DNA of 64,000 nucleotides. It comes from Williamsia faeni. Lineage in GTDB: Bacteria; Actinomycetota; Actinomycetes; Mycobacteriales; Mycobacteriaceae. This document shows, piece by piece, positions 30,380 to 38,560 of this stretch; the stretch's first letter is position 1; every line of letters starts with the position of its first letter. Made by a program: the position numbers and the translations under genes. The DNA lies in NCBI GenBank assembly GCA_003202005.1, contig QJJF01000002.1, forward strand, positions 1 to 64,000, given 5' to 3'. Below the pieces are notes generated by a model that made no database searches, had not been told where the DNA came from, and saw nothing but the letters and a program-made list of their open reading frames with translations.

Positions 30380-32137
30380 ATGACAGACAGTATTGGTGCG
30401 GTCCCCACGAGTGATATGGCCGCCGAAAATGAAGAAACCGTGACCTTTGCAGACCTCGGGATGGATCCCCGTGTGTTGCAAGCACTCACGGATGTGGGTT
30501 ATGAAACCCCTTCGCCGATCCAGGCAGCGACAATTCCGCCGCTCCTCGACGGCCGGGATGTGGTCGGTCTTGCACAGACCGGTACAGGTAAGACCGCCGC
30601 CTTCGCGGTACCGATTCTTTCGGGCATCGATCCGAGCGCTCGAAAGCCCAAAGCGCTGATCCTCGCACCGACTCGTGAGCTCGCATTGCAGGTCGCCGAA
30701 GCCTTCGGGCGTTACTCGGTTCACCTCCCCGGTGTGAAGGTCCTGCCGATCTACGGTGGCCAGAGCTACACCGTCCAGCTGTCCGGTCTGCGCCGCGGCG
30801 CCCAGATCATCGTGGGCACACCCGGTCGCGTGATCGATCACCTCGACAAGGGCACCCTCGACATCTCCGAGCTCGACTACCTCGTCCTCGACGAGGCGGA
30901 CGAGATGCTCAACATGGGCTTCGCAGAAGACGTCGAGCGGATTCTGCGCGACACCCCGGAGAGCAAGCAGGTCGCTCTGTTCTCGGCCACCATGCCGAAG
31001 ACCATCGGACGGTTGTCGCAGCGGTACCTCAAGAATCCGGTCGAGGTCACCATGAAGGCCAAGACCGCGACCGCGTCCAACATCACGCAGAAGTACTTGC
31101 AGGTATCGCACCAGCGCAAGCTCGATGCGTTGACGCGCGTGCTCGAAGTCGAGTCGTTCGACGCGATGATCGTCTTCGTCCGTACCAAGCAGGCCACCGA
31201 GGACCTTGCCGAGCGTTTGCGTTCGCGTGGCTTCTCGGCGGCAGCGATCAACGGTGACATCGCCCAGGCGCAGCGTGAGCGGACGATCGCTCAGCTGAAG
31301 AACGGTCAGGTCGACATCCTGGTCGCCACCGATGTTGCTGCCCGCGGACTCGATGTCGAGCGGATCTCGCATGTCCTCAACTACGACATCCCGCACGACA
31401 CCGAGGCCTATGTGCACCGCATCGGACGTACCGGCCGCGCCGGTCGTTCGGGCAATGCGCTGCTCTTCGTGTCGCCGCGCGAGCGTCACCTGCTCCGGGC
31501 GATCGAGAAGGCCACCCGGCAGCCGCTCGACGAGATCGGCCTGCCCAGTGTCGATGACGTCAACGCGCAGCGTGTGGCGAAGTTCGGCGAGTCGATCACC
31601 AGCAACCTGGGATCGGACAACCTCGACCTCTTCCGCAAGCTGATCGAGGACTACGCCAGCGAGAACGACGTCACGATGGCCGACATCGCGGCCGCCCTGG
31701 CGCTCGAAACGCGTGACGGCGGATTCCTGCTGTCGCCCGATCCGCCGGCAAGCGAACGCAAAGACCGTGACCGCAAGGAACGCACTGAGCGTTCCGGGCG
31801 CGGTGACGGAGATTTCGCGACCTACCGCCTTGCTGTGGGACGTCAGAACAACGTCACGCCGGGTGCAATCGTGGGCGCAATCGCCAACGAGGGCGGCCTG
31901 TCCCGTGGAGACTTCGGTCACATCAGCATTCGGGCCGACCATTCCCTGGTCGAGCTGCCTCGCAACCTCGACCGCGAAACGTTGTCGCGGTTGCGCAGCA
32001 CCCGAATTGCCGGTGTTCCCATCGGGATCAAGAAGGATGAGGGATCTCCGCGCGGTCGCTCGCAGGGTTACGGCAACAAGTCATACGGCCGCGATCGACG
32101 CGGTACGCAGAAGGTAGCGGGTCGAGGCCGACCCTAG
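30380..32137 (+). CDS. deaD: DEAD-box ATP-dependent RNA helicase
   Basis: This 585-residue RNA helicase of the DeaD/CsdA type probably acts in ribosome assembly and RNA turnover. It has the Q motif (YETPSPIQ), AQTGTGKT, PTRELALQV, DEAD (VLDEADEML), SAT and HRIGRTGRAGR. A C-terminal DbpA-type RNA-binding domain (TYRLAVGRQNNVTPGAIVG) is followed by a basic Gly/Arg tail. The start ATG 30380 is inside a normal N-terminus. It stands alone. Confidence 0.95.
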   Translation: MTDSIGAVPTSDMAAENEETVTFADLGMDPRVLQALTDVGYETPSPIQAATIPPLLDGRDVVGLAQTGTGKTAAFAVPILSGIDPSARKPKALILAPTRELALQVAEAFGRYSVHLPGVKVLPIYGGQSYTVQLSGLRRGAQIIVGTPGRVIDHLDKGTLDISELDYLVLDEADEMLNMGFAEDVERILRDTPESKQVALFSATMPKTIGRLSQRYLKNPVEVTMKAKTATASNITQKYLQVSHQRKLDALTRVLEVESFDAMIVFVRTKQATEDLAERLRSRGFSAAAINGDIAQAQRERTIAQLKNGQVDILVATDVAARGLDVERISHVLNYDIPHDTEAYVHRIGRTGRAGRSGNALLFVSPRERHLLRAIEKATRQPLDEIGLPSVDDVNAQRVAKFGESITSNLGSDNLDLFRKLIEDYASENDVTMADIAAALALETRDGGFLLSPDPPASERKDRDRKERTERSGRGDGDFATYRLAVGRQNNVTPGAIVGAIANEGGLSRGDFGHISIRADHSLVELPRNLDRETLSRLRSTRIAGVPIGIKKDEGSPRGRSQGYGNKSYGRDRRGTQKVAGRGRP

Positions 32138-32301
32138 ATAGTCCCTGTTCGAGGCTGTTCCTTATTGCCAAACCACGTCCGTGTTCGGGCCACGTTCGTT
32201 AATGTGAAACATTCCCGTAACAATGCGGGTCTGCGACGCGACCTAACGAGTGGCGCACGTGCTTTTTGAGCAACACGAAGGTTTGAGCAGTAGGAATGGT
32301 G

Positions 32302-32646
32302 ATGAGTCCAGTGGCGACGGCGGATCCGATCTCGGCGGCAGAAGCCGCCGAGCATCGCGATCGCGGAACGGCGATAGTGGTCGACATGCGACCACAGGTG
32401 GTACGGCATCAGGGCAGTTTGCCCGGAGCCGTGGTGGTCGAACCCGGTGAGTTGCACGATGCATTCGAACCGGGGTCGAGCCGCCGAATCGCTGCGATCG
32501 ACGGTCTCGACACCGAGATCGACGTCGTGTCGGTGAAGTCACAGGCGGCCCGGATCGCCGAGAAGATCGCCGCCATGGGATATACCAACGTGCATTACGT
32601 TGTCGGCGGGTATCGCGCGTTGCGCACCGCCATCGGACACAAGTGA
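32302..32646 (+). CDS. Rhodanese-like domain protein lacking the active-site cysteine
   Basis: This 114-residue single rhodanese domain has IVVDMRPQVVRHQGSLPGAV as the N-terminal half and GYTNVHYVVGGYRAL at the C-terminus. The position normally held by the sulfur-carrying Cys reads VVSVKSQAAR, with Ser, so sulfurtransferase activity is unlikely. I chose ATG 32302, six bases after AGGA; ATG 32296 also exists but overlaps that site. The helicase-nuclease gene follows after 115 bases on the same strand. Confidence 0.75.
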   Translation: MSPVATADPISAAEAAEHRDRGTAIVVDMRPQVVRHQGSLPGAVVVEPGELHDAFEPGSSRRIAAIDGLDTEIDVVSVKSQAARIAEKIAAMGYTNVHYVVGGYRALRTAIGHK

Positions 32647-32761
32647 CAACAGGGCCCTCAACTGGGCCGTCAACCAGCCACGCGGTGTGAACCGAGGCGC
32701 TTCAGCGGGTAGCGTTCAGGGTGGCAAAGAGTGTCAACCTGAGGCTTAACTCGAGGACGTG

Positions 32762-35700
32762 ATGACCGATTCGGTGTCCGGCGACGACCGGCGTGGCAGA
32801 GTTCTGCGTTTGTTGCAGTTCCTGCATGAACTGATCCGCGCAAAATCGTCAGTCATTCGTGATGTCGACGACCATGCCGGCGTGGTGTGGCTCGGCGACA
32901 GCTATGACATTCCGATGAATCGCGATGCCGCCGTCGGCCAGGTGATCACCGAGCTGTCGCGCGACAATCCTGCGCAGAACACCGGGTATGACCTTCTCGC
33001 CCAGGCGATCGACGAATTGGCCGAGCGCCCCGAGTCGCTGGAACTGGTCCTCGCGTCGGGACTGCTGACATACGGCGACCCCGTGCTGGTCCGAGAGCAT
33101 CTCGTGACACAGCCCGTTCTTGCCCTGCACGACCACACTGCGGGAACCATCACGGTCAAGCTGGCCGGTGGTTCGCAACCAGAGCTGCATGCCGGACATC
33201 TGCTGACCGGTTTCGACGGGTTCGATCTCTCCGCCTCGGCAGAGGTGGCCGGTCAATTGGCCACCACGCGTTCGCCGGTCGCGGATTCCATCGAGAAGTT
33301 TTTCACCAAATGGCGCCGCGCGGTCGCCGATGATCCGGCGTCGGTGAAAGTCGACCTGGAGCCGGCGCTGGTGCTCCGGCGCCGCGGTTCGGCCCCGCTC
33401 CTGGATTATTACGAGTCGATGATCGCCGCCCTTCGGGACGAGTCGAACGAGATCCCGGTCGGTCTGGCCCAATTGGTCGAACCGGTGGAGGCCGAGGAAA
33501 GGATCCAGCGCCTGCGCGAGAGCGGCGCCATGTCGGCCGAAGAGCTCATCGAGGACGCGCTGTATCCGTTGCCGTCCAACGTCGAGCAGCGTGACATCCT
33601 GGCCCAGCTCGGTCTCGACAGCGGCGTTGTGGTCGAGGGGCCTCCCGGAACCGGTAAGACGCACACCATCGCCAACCTGATGACCGCTCTGCTGGCCAAA
33701 GGGCAGCGGGTGCTGGTTGTTTCGGAAAAGGCGCAGGCCCTGCATGTCCTGCGTGACAAACTGCCCGTCGAAGTTCAGCAGCTCGCGGTATCGATCACCG
33801 ACGTCACCAAAGACGGGTCGCAGTCACTGATCGACAGCGTGGAGGCGATTGCCAATCGCAAGGGGAGTTTCCAGTCGCGGGTGGCGACCAGTGAGATCAA
33901 GAACCTGAGGTCCAAGCGTGACCAGGCCCGTTCCAAACGGGAGCAGATCCTGCGCGAGATCTGGCAGCTTCGCGAATCCGAGACAGAAAAGCACGAGTGG
34001 GTTGCCGCCGGCTACAGCGGCACCGCCGCCGGAATCGTCCGGCAGTGCAATGACGTTGCTGCACAGTATGAATGGCTTCCGGGGCCGCTACACAGTGCGC
34101 TGCCGCCGCTGGAGTCCGAAGAGTTCGATCGGCTTCTCGAACTCCTGGGTCGACGTACCGAGCGCTGGTCGAGCCGGCTCGGCCAGCATCTGCCCGACCT
34201 CGACGTGGTGTTGCCGGGGACGATGGAACTCGAAACCATCTGCAGCCGGGTACGTAATCGCCCCGTCGAAGAGATGGTCGGCAGCGGGTCGCTGCTCGCG
34301 ATCCTCGCCGATGTCGACAGCGCCCGTTTGCTCAGGGTCAAGGCACGGTGTGATCGGCTCGGTGCCGCGGTGCGTGAAGTCCGTACGTTCCCACCACATC
34401 TGCAGCAGATGGCCGACCGTTTGCTCTCGGGTGAGGCGTCATACCTGTGGAATCGGGTGACGGCATTGTCGGGTGTGATCGACGACGCCACCGAACGCGA
34501 CACCCGGATCGGCACGCACACCATCGAAGGTGGTGGCGCCGCGCCCGGCGATCTGGTGCTCTACGAGAAGGCCGCCGAGTACCTCGAGTCCGGTGGCCAG
34601 TGGCGGGGCCGTTTCCGAAAAGCTCCACAGCAGAAGGCCGTCGAAGATCTCGGCGCCACGTTCACCGTGGACGGCCGTGAACCGTCGGATGCGGCGTCGC
34701 TGCGCCTGGTCGCCGATCATCTCGGTGTGCTCGACGCGGTCGCGCGTGTGCAGGCGATCCTGGCCGAGGTCAACGTCCCGATGGATACTTCCGGGGCGCG
34801 TTCGGTGCAGCTCGGCCGGTTGGTTCGTCTCGACGGACAGCTCGCCTGGGTATCCGAATTGCTCACCGGCCGTGATCAGTTGGTTCGTGAACTCAATGCG
34901 ATCAGTCCTGGCGGTCCACGGCCGAAGAGCATCGACGAGGTCGAAGAGGTTGCCCGGCAGGCCGGTGCGATCGCCGCGGCCAACGACGGTGTGCTGGCCC
35001 GACGCGAGCTCGACGATGTCGCCCGCGCACTGTCGGCCGAGGTCGAGAAAGGTCCGTCGCCGGAAGGGGACGCGCTCCTGGCCGCGGTGCGGGCAGCCGA
35101 CGCAGATGGGGTGCTCGAAGCACGTCGGGCCTGGTACACCGCCCGTGGAGAACTCGAAAACCAGGGTGCCCTCGATCTTTTGGAATTGCGTCTGAAGCAG
35201 AAGGCCCCCGCGCTGGTGAAGCTTCTGGTCGAGACGTCTGATGACCCGGTGTGGGAAGACCGGCTCGCCGACCTCGATGCCGCCTGGTCGTGGCGCCGCG
35301 CCTACCAGTGGGCCCAAGAGCGCAGCGATCCCACCCGCGAGACCCGTCTCGAAGCCGACCTCGACGAGGTCGAGGCGGACATCACACACTTCACGGCCAG
35401 GTTGGCTGCCGCGTGTGCCTGGCGAGAGTGCCTGGAGCACATGACCGTCAGCCAGGTGCAGGCGCTGCAGTCGTACCGCGACCACATCACCAACATCGGG
35501 AAGGGTTCGGGCAAACATGCCGAGCGCTTCCGGCTGGCGGCCCGGTCGGCGATGGCACAGGCCCAGACGGCGGTTCCGGCATGGATCATGCCGATCGCCC
35601 AGGTTCTCAGTTCGGTTGCGCCTGCGCAGAGCTCGTTTGACGTGGTCATCGTCGACGAGGCCAGCCAGGCCGACATCTCGAGTCTGTTCCTGCTGTGGCT

Positions 35701-36925
35701 CGCGCCGCGCGTCATTGTCGTCGGCGACGATCGTCAGTGTGCACCAGGTGGTTTCGGCGGATCGGGGATGGAAGAGGTGTTTGCCAAGCTCGACACCTAT
35801 TTGCCCGACATCCCGCAATACATGCGTGACAGCCTCACTCCGCGTTCGAGTCTGTTCTCGATGCTTCGGACGAGGTTCGGTCATGTGGTGCGATTGCGCG
35901 AACACTTCCGGTCGATGCCCGAGATCATCGAGTTCTCGAGCCGGCAGTTCTATCCGGATTCACCGCTGGTCCCGGTCCGCCAGTTCGGTGCCGACCGGTT
36001 GCCGCCGCTGCGGACGCACCACGTCGAGGACGCCCGCAGTACCGGATCGAACTCGTCGCTGGTCAACGTGGACGAGGCAAATGCGCTGGTGCGTCTGCTG
36101 ACCGAGTGCGCGGACGACCCACGCTACGACGGCATGTCCTTCGGCGTCGTGGTCCTGCAGGGGCAGCGTCAGGTGGATCTGGTCACCCAGTTGTTGCGGG
36201 AAGCGATCGACCCGCAGAGGTGGCGTGACCGCAGCCTCCGGGTCGGCACACCGCCCGACTTCCAGGGCGACGAACGGCACGTGGTGTTCCTGTCGATGGT
36301 GGTCTGCCCCGACACCAACGTGAATGCTTTGACCCGCAGCGAATCTCAGCGGCGCATCAACGTCGCGGCATCACGCGCGATGGAACAGTTGTGGCTCGTC
36401 CACTCCGTTCAACCCGACGATCTCAAAGAGAACGATCTGCGCTATTCGCTGCTGACGTACTTGCAGAAGACCGAAGGTGCGCTGGTGGATCCGATCCCGA
36501 CGGGCGTGACCCCGACTGCACGCACCGAACCGTTCGATTCACTTTTCGAGCAGCAGATCTTCGTCGACCTGGTCGACCGTGGGTTCTATGTGAATCCAAA
36601 AGTGGTGGTGAACAACCGGATTGTGGATCTGGTCGTCACCGGAAGTGATGCCCGGCTGGCCGTCGAGTGCGACGGCGACGAGTTCACCAGCACGCCCGAA
36701 CAGGCCCGCGCGGACATGGAGCGCGAGCGTGAACTCCGCCGATGCGGCTGGCGCTTCTGGCGGGTCCGGGAATCGGAATACCTGCTGAATCCGGGGCACG
36801 CACTAGATGGGCTCTGGGACGAACTCGAAAAGCGTGGTGTGCGGCCTGATTCGGTGGGGCCCGACCTTGCGGGCGGTCCGGTCGAGGATCCCTGGGAACC
36901 GTTGACCCTGACCCACGGCGACTAG
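32762..36925 (+). CDS. Giant SF1 helicase fused to a Vsr/DUF559-like nuclease
   Basis: This 1387-residue protein has an unassigned N-terminal region at 1-270, then Walker A at 293-300 (GPPGTGKT). About 660 residues, helical and coiled-coil-like, come before Walker B DEAS at 965-968. GDDRQCAPGG follows at about 983, and late helicase motifs lie near 1160-1180 (FQGDERHVVFLS) and 1197-1212 (RINVAASRA). The C-terminus has a PD-(D/E)xK nuclease of Vsr/DUF559 style with D1289 (RIVDLV) and E1302 (AVECDGDE). DNA or RNA unwinding plus cleavage is expected. Similar helicase-Vsr fusions occur in antiviral defence. ATG 32762 sits five bases after GAGG. Confidence 0.85.
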   Translation: MTDSVSGDDRRGRVLRLLQFLHELIRAKSSVIRDVDDHAGVVWLGDSYDIPMNRDAAVGQVITELSRDNPAQNTGYDLLAQAIDELAERPESLELVLASGLLTYGDPVLVREHLVTQPVLALHDHTAGTITVKLAGGSQPELHAGHLLTGFDGFDLSASAEVAGQLATTRSPVADSIEKFFTKWRRAVADDPASVKVDLEPALVLRRRGSAPLLDYYESMIAALRDESNEIPVGLAQLVEPVEAEERIQRLRESGAMSAEELIEDALYPLPSNVEQRDILAQLGLDSGVVVEGPPGTGKTHTIANLMTALLAKGQRVLVVSEKAQALHVLRDKLPVEVQQLAVSITDVTKDGSQSLIDSVEAIANRKGSFQSRVATSEIKNLRSKRDQARSKREQILREIWQLRESETEKHEWVAAGYSGTAAGIVRQCNDVAAQYEWLPGPLHSALPPLESEEFDRLLELLGRRTERWSSRLGQHLPDLDVVLPGTMELETICSRVRNRPVEEMVGSGSLLAILADVDSARLLRVKARCDRLGAAVREVRTFPPHLQQMADRLLSGEASYLWNRVTALSGVIDDATERDTRIGTHTIEGGGAAPGDLVLYEKAAEYLESGGQWRGRFRKAPQQKAVEDLGATFTVDGREPSDAASLRLVADHLGVLDAVARVQAILAEVNVPMDTSGARSVQLGRLVRLDGQLAWVSELLTGRDQLVRELNAISPGGPRPKSIDEVEEVARQAGAIAAANDGVLARRELDDVARALSAEVEKGPSPEGDALLAAVRAADADGVLEARRAWYTARGELENQGALDLLELRLKQKAPALVKLLVETSDDPVWEDRLADLDAAWSWRRAYQWAQERSDPTRETRLEADLDEVEADITHFTARLAAACAWRECLEHMTVSQVQALQSYRDHITNIGKGSGKHAERFRLAARSAMAQAQTAVPAWIMPIAQVLSSVAPAQSSFDVVIVDEASQADISSLFLLWLAPRVIVVGDDRQCAPGGFGGSGMEEVFAKLDTYLPDIPQYMRDSLTPRSSLFSMLRTRFGHVVRLREHFRSMPEIIEFSSRQFYPDSPLVPVRQFGADRLPPLRTHHVEDARSTGSNSSLVNVDEANALVRLLTECADDPRYDGMSFGVVVLQGQRQVDLVTQLLREAIDPQRWRDRSLRVGTPPDFQGDERHVVFLSMVVCPDTNVNALTRSESQRRINVAASRAMEQLWLVHSVQPDDLKENDLRYSLLTYLQKTEGALVDPIPTGVTPTARTEPFDSLFEQQIFVDLVDRGFYVNPKVVVNNRIVDLVVTGSDARLAVECDGDEFTSTPEQARADMERERELRRCGWRFWRVRESEYLLNPGHALDGLWDELEKRGVRPDSVGPDLAGGPVEDPWEPLTLTHGD

Positions 36926-36928
36926 CAT

Positions 36929-37699
36929 TCAGCCCGCCGGCGGGACTTCCTGCAGCAATGCGGGGAGCCCGACGGCTGCGGTGGTCTGCATGAAGTGGGT
37001 CACCAACGAGCTCAAAGGTGTTGGCTCCGGGTTGATCTCGATCACCGGGATGCCTGCGGCGAGAGCCCTCTCGGGCAATGATGCGGCCGGGTAGACGATG
37101 CCCGACGTACCGACGACGATCAGCAGGTCGCATCCGGCGGCGGCGTCGGCAGCACGTTCCCAGGCGTCGGAGGGGAGTGGTTCACCGAACCACACCACAC
37201 CGGGGCGCACCTCTGACAGACACCGGGGACACGACGGTGGTTGGACGCGGAGCGTCTCGGTGGCGACCTCGGGGTCGGCGTCGATGCCGGAATAGGGCAG
37301 ATCGCAGTGGGAGCATCTCGGTTCGAACAAACTGCCGTGCAGATGCGCGGTGACCGCGCTACCGGCGCGCTCATGGAGATCGTCGACGTTCTGTGTCACC
37401 ACCATGACGGTCCGGCGGTCGGCCCACTCGGCGAGCGCCACATGGCCGGGATTGGGTGTGGTCGAACGGACCAATTTGGCCCGCCACTGGTACCAGGCCC
37501 ACACCATCGCCGAGTCCCGGGACCACGCCTGCGGTGTGGCCAGTTCTGCCGGGTCGAAGCGTTCCCAGAGTCCGGTCTCGGCGTCCCGGAAGGTCGGCAC
37601 ATTGCTCTCGGCGGACATTCCGGCGCCGGAGCAGACCGTCACCCAGGCGGCGCCTCGCACCAGGTCTGCGATGGCCGGGTCGAGTGTGGTGTCGGTCAT
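36929..37699 (-). CDS. cobB: Sirtuin, NAD-dependent deacylase (class III type)
   Basis: This 256-residue sirtuin uses NAD to remove acyl groups from lysines. It has GAGMSAESNVPTFR, QNVDDLHERAG, HLHGS and two zinc-binding CxxC pairs (CSHC, CPRC). Y70-x-x-R73 (YQWR) matches the pair that recognises succinyl or malonyl groups in class III sirtuins, so desuccinylation is likely. The ATG at 37699 overlaps the HIT-gene stop by four bases. It converges on the helicase-nuclease gene with 3 bases between stops. Confidence 0.93.
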   Translation of the reverse strand: MTDTTLDPAIADLVRGAAWVTVCSGAGMSAESNVPTFRDAETGLWERFDPAELATPQAWSRDSAMVWAWYQWRAKLVRSTTPNPGHVALAEWADRRTVMVVTQNVDDLHERAGSAVTAHLHGSLFEPRCSHCDLPYSGIDADPEVATETLRVQPPSCPRCLSEVRPGVVWFGEPLPSDAWERAADAAAGCDLLIVVGTSGIVYPAASLPERALAAGIPVIEINPEPTPLSSLVTHFMQTTAAVGLPALLQEVPPAG

Positions 37700-38124
37700 C
37701 GGCGAGGACCCTCCAGTTGGGCACGCAGGATCGCGGCGGTTGCGGGCATGTCGTTGTCGCGTCTGGTCAGCAGGCCCCGTGCGAGGGTCAGTTTGTCGCC
37801 GTGGTGACGCGGCACCACGTGCAGGTGTGAATGGAAGACCGATTGGAATGCTGCACGCCCGTCGTTGACCAATAGGTTCACGCCGTCGGCTGCGATCGAC
37901 GATGCGCGCAATGCGGCCGCGATGGATTGGCCCGCCACGAAGAGTTTGCCGCCCAGTTCCGGGCTCAATTCGGCGAGGTCGGCGGCATGCTTCTTCGGGA
38001 TGAGCAGGGTGTGGCCGGGACGAACGGGGCGGATGTCGAGGAACCCCAGGATGTCGGTGTCTTCGTAGACGATGTGGGCCGGCGACGAGCCGTCGGCGAT
38101 GGCACAGAAAATGCACTCCGTCAT
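37696..38124 (-). CDS. HIT-family nucleotide hydrolase/transferase
   Basis: This 142-residue histidine-triad protein has H98-S-H100-L-H102 (HSHLHVVPR). N-terminal C4 and C7 with H46 suggest a bound zinc, as in bacterial HinT-like proteins. Likely substrates are adenosine phosphoramidates or dinucleotides. It is the first gene of a two-gene operon with the sirtuin, whose start overlaps its stop. Confidence 0.92.
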   Translation of the reverse strand: MTECIFCAIADGSSPAHIVYEDTDILGFLDIRPVRPGHTLLIPKKHAADLAELSPELGGKLFVAGQSIAAALRASSIAADGVNLLVNDGRAAFQSVFHSHLHVVPRHHGDKLTLARGLLTRRDNDMPATAAILRAQLEGPRR

Positions 38125-38306
38125 GACCTCAGCCTAACGGGAGCCGCTGACGCGACAGATAGTGACCAATTCAATTGTCACAGTTCGATAACAACTTTTT
38201 GTGTCCGATTTTCGCCGTCCGAGTGATCGTTCGGGGGGTGTGAACTGCCTATCATTCGATTGCTTGCCCCCCTTTGCGGATTGCTGGAGGGGGTGCCCGG
38301 GAGGTT

Positions 38307-38328
38307 ACCCGCGGGTATACCCGTGGGT
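38307..38328. promoter_or_regulatory. Double palindrome, candidate operator for fas
   Basis: ACCCGCGGGT and ACCCGTGGGT are separated by AT. The first is self-palindromic, the second nearly so, and the whole 22 bases form a dyad. This looks like a binding site for a dimeric or paired regulator. FasR is the known fas regulator in mycobacteria, but I cannot match its site from memory. Confidence 0.55.
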
Positions 38329-38339
38329 CACTTTCAAAC

Positions 38340-38355
38340 ATGAGGAAAACCTCAT
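38340..38355. promoter_or_regulatory. Inverted repeat in the fas upstream region
   Basis: ATGAGG, four adenines, then CCTCAT form a 6-bp dyad 12 bases after the double palindrome. Spacing of about one and a half helical turns suggests either an additional operator half or a promoter-proximal element. Confidence 0.4.
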
Positions 38356-38425
38356 TTTCGTGTGCCAACATAGTTCCCATGCGCATCTGAGGACGCCGGG
38401 CGTCGAGGCCTGGCTCTGGCGATGA

Positions 38426-38460
38426 ATCATGTTGTACCACAACATGATCAACAACGTTGT
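38426..38460. promoter_or_regulatory. Two adjacent palindromes upstream of fas
   Basis: ATCATGTTGT and ACAACATGAT (38426-38448) form a 10-bp dyad around ACC. ACAACGTTGT (38451-38460) is a perfect palindrome sharing the ACAAC core. Repeated ACAAC/GTTGT units within 35 bases look like a cooperative operator about 100 bases before the fas start. The 10-bp dyad could also form an RNA hairpin in the leader. Confidence 0.55.
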
Positions 38461-38560
38461 GGTCGCTGACGGGTGTAAACAGCTCGCAGGTGCGCAGTCA
38501 CAGACGATGAGCGGTGTCACGCCGCAGACCATCAATATGCAACAGCAATGAGGGAGCCCC

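Larger units (their letters stand above)
38125..38560 (+). other. 436-base intergenic region upstream of fas
   Basis: This AT-richer gap between the divergent HIT and fas genes holds no convincing gene. It contains at least four inverted repeats, listed separately, and a G6/C6 pair (38233-38238 with 38267-38272). Short open frames here lack start signals. It must hold the promoters for both sides. Confidence 0.75.

Noticed and set aside
38233-38272. G6/C6 inverted repeat upstream of fas as a terminator
   Set aside because: The 28-base loop is long, the stem is homopolymeric, and it lies between divergent genes where no transcript needs to end.
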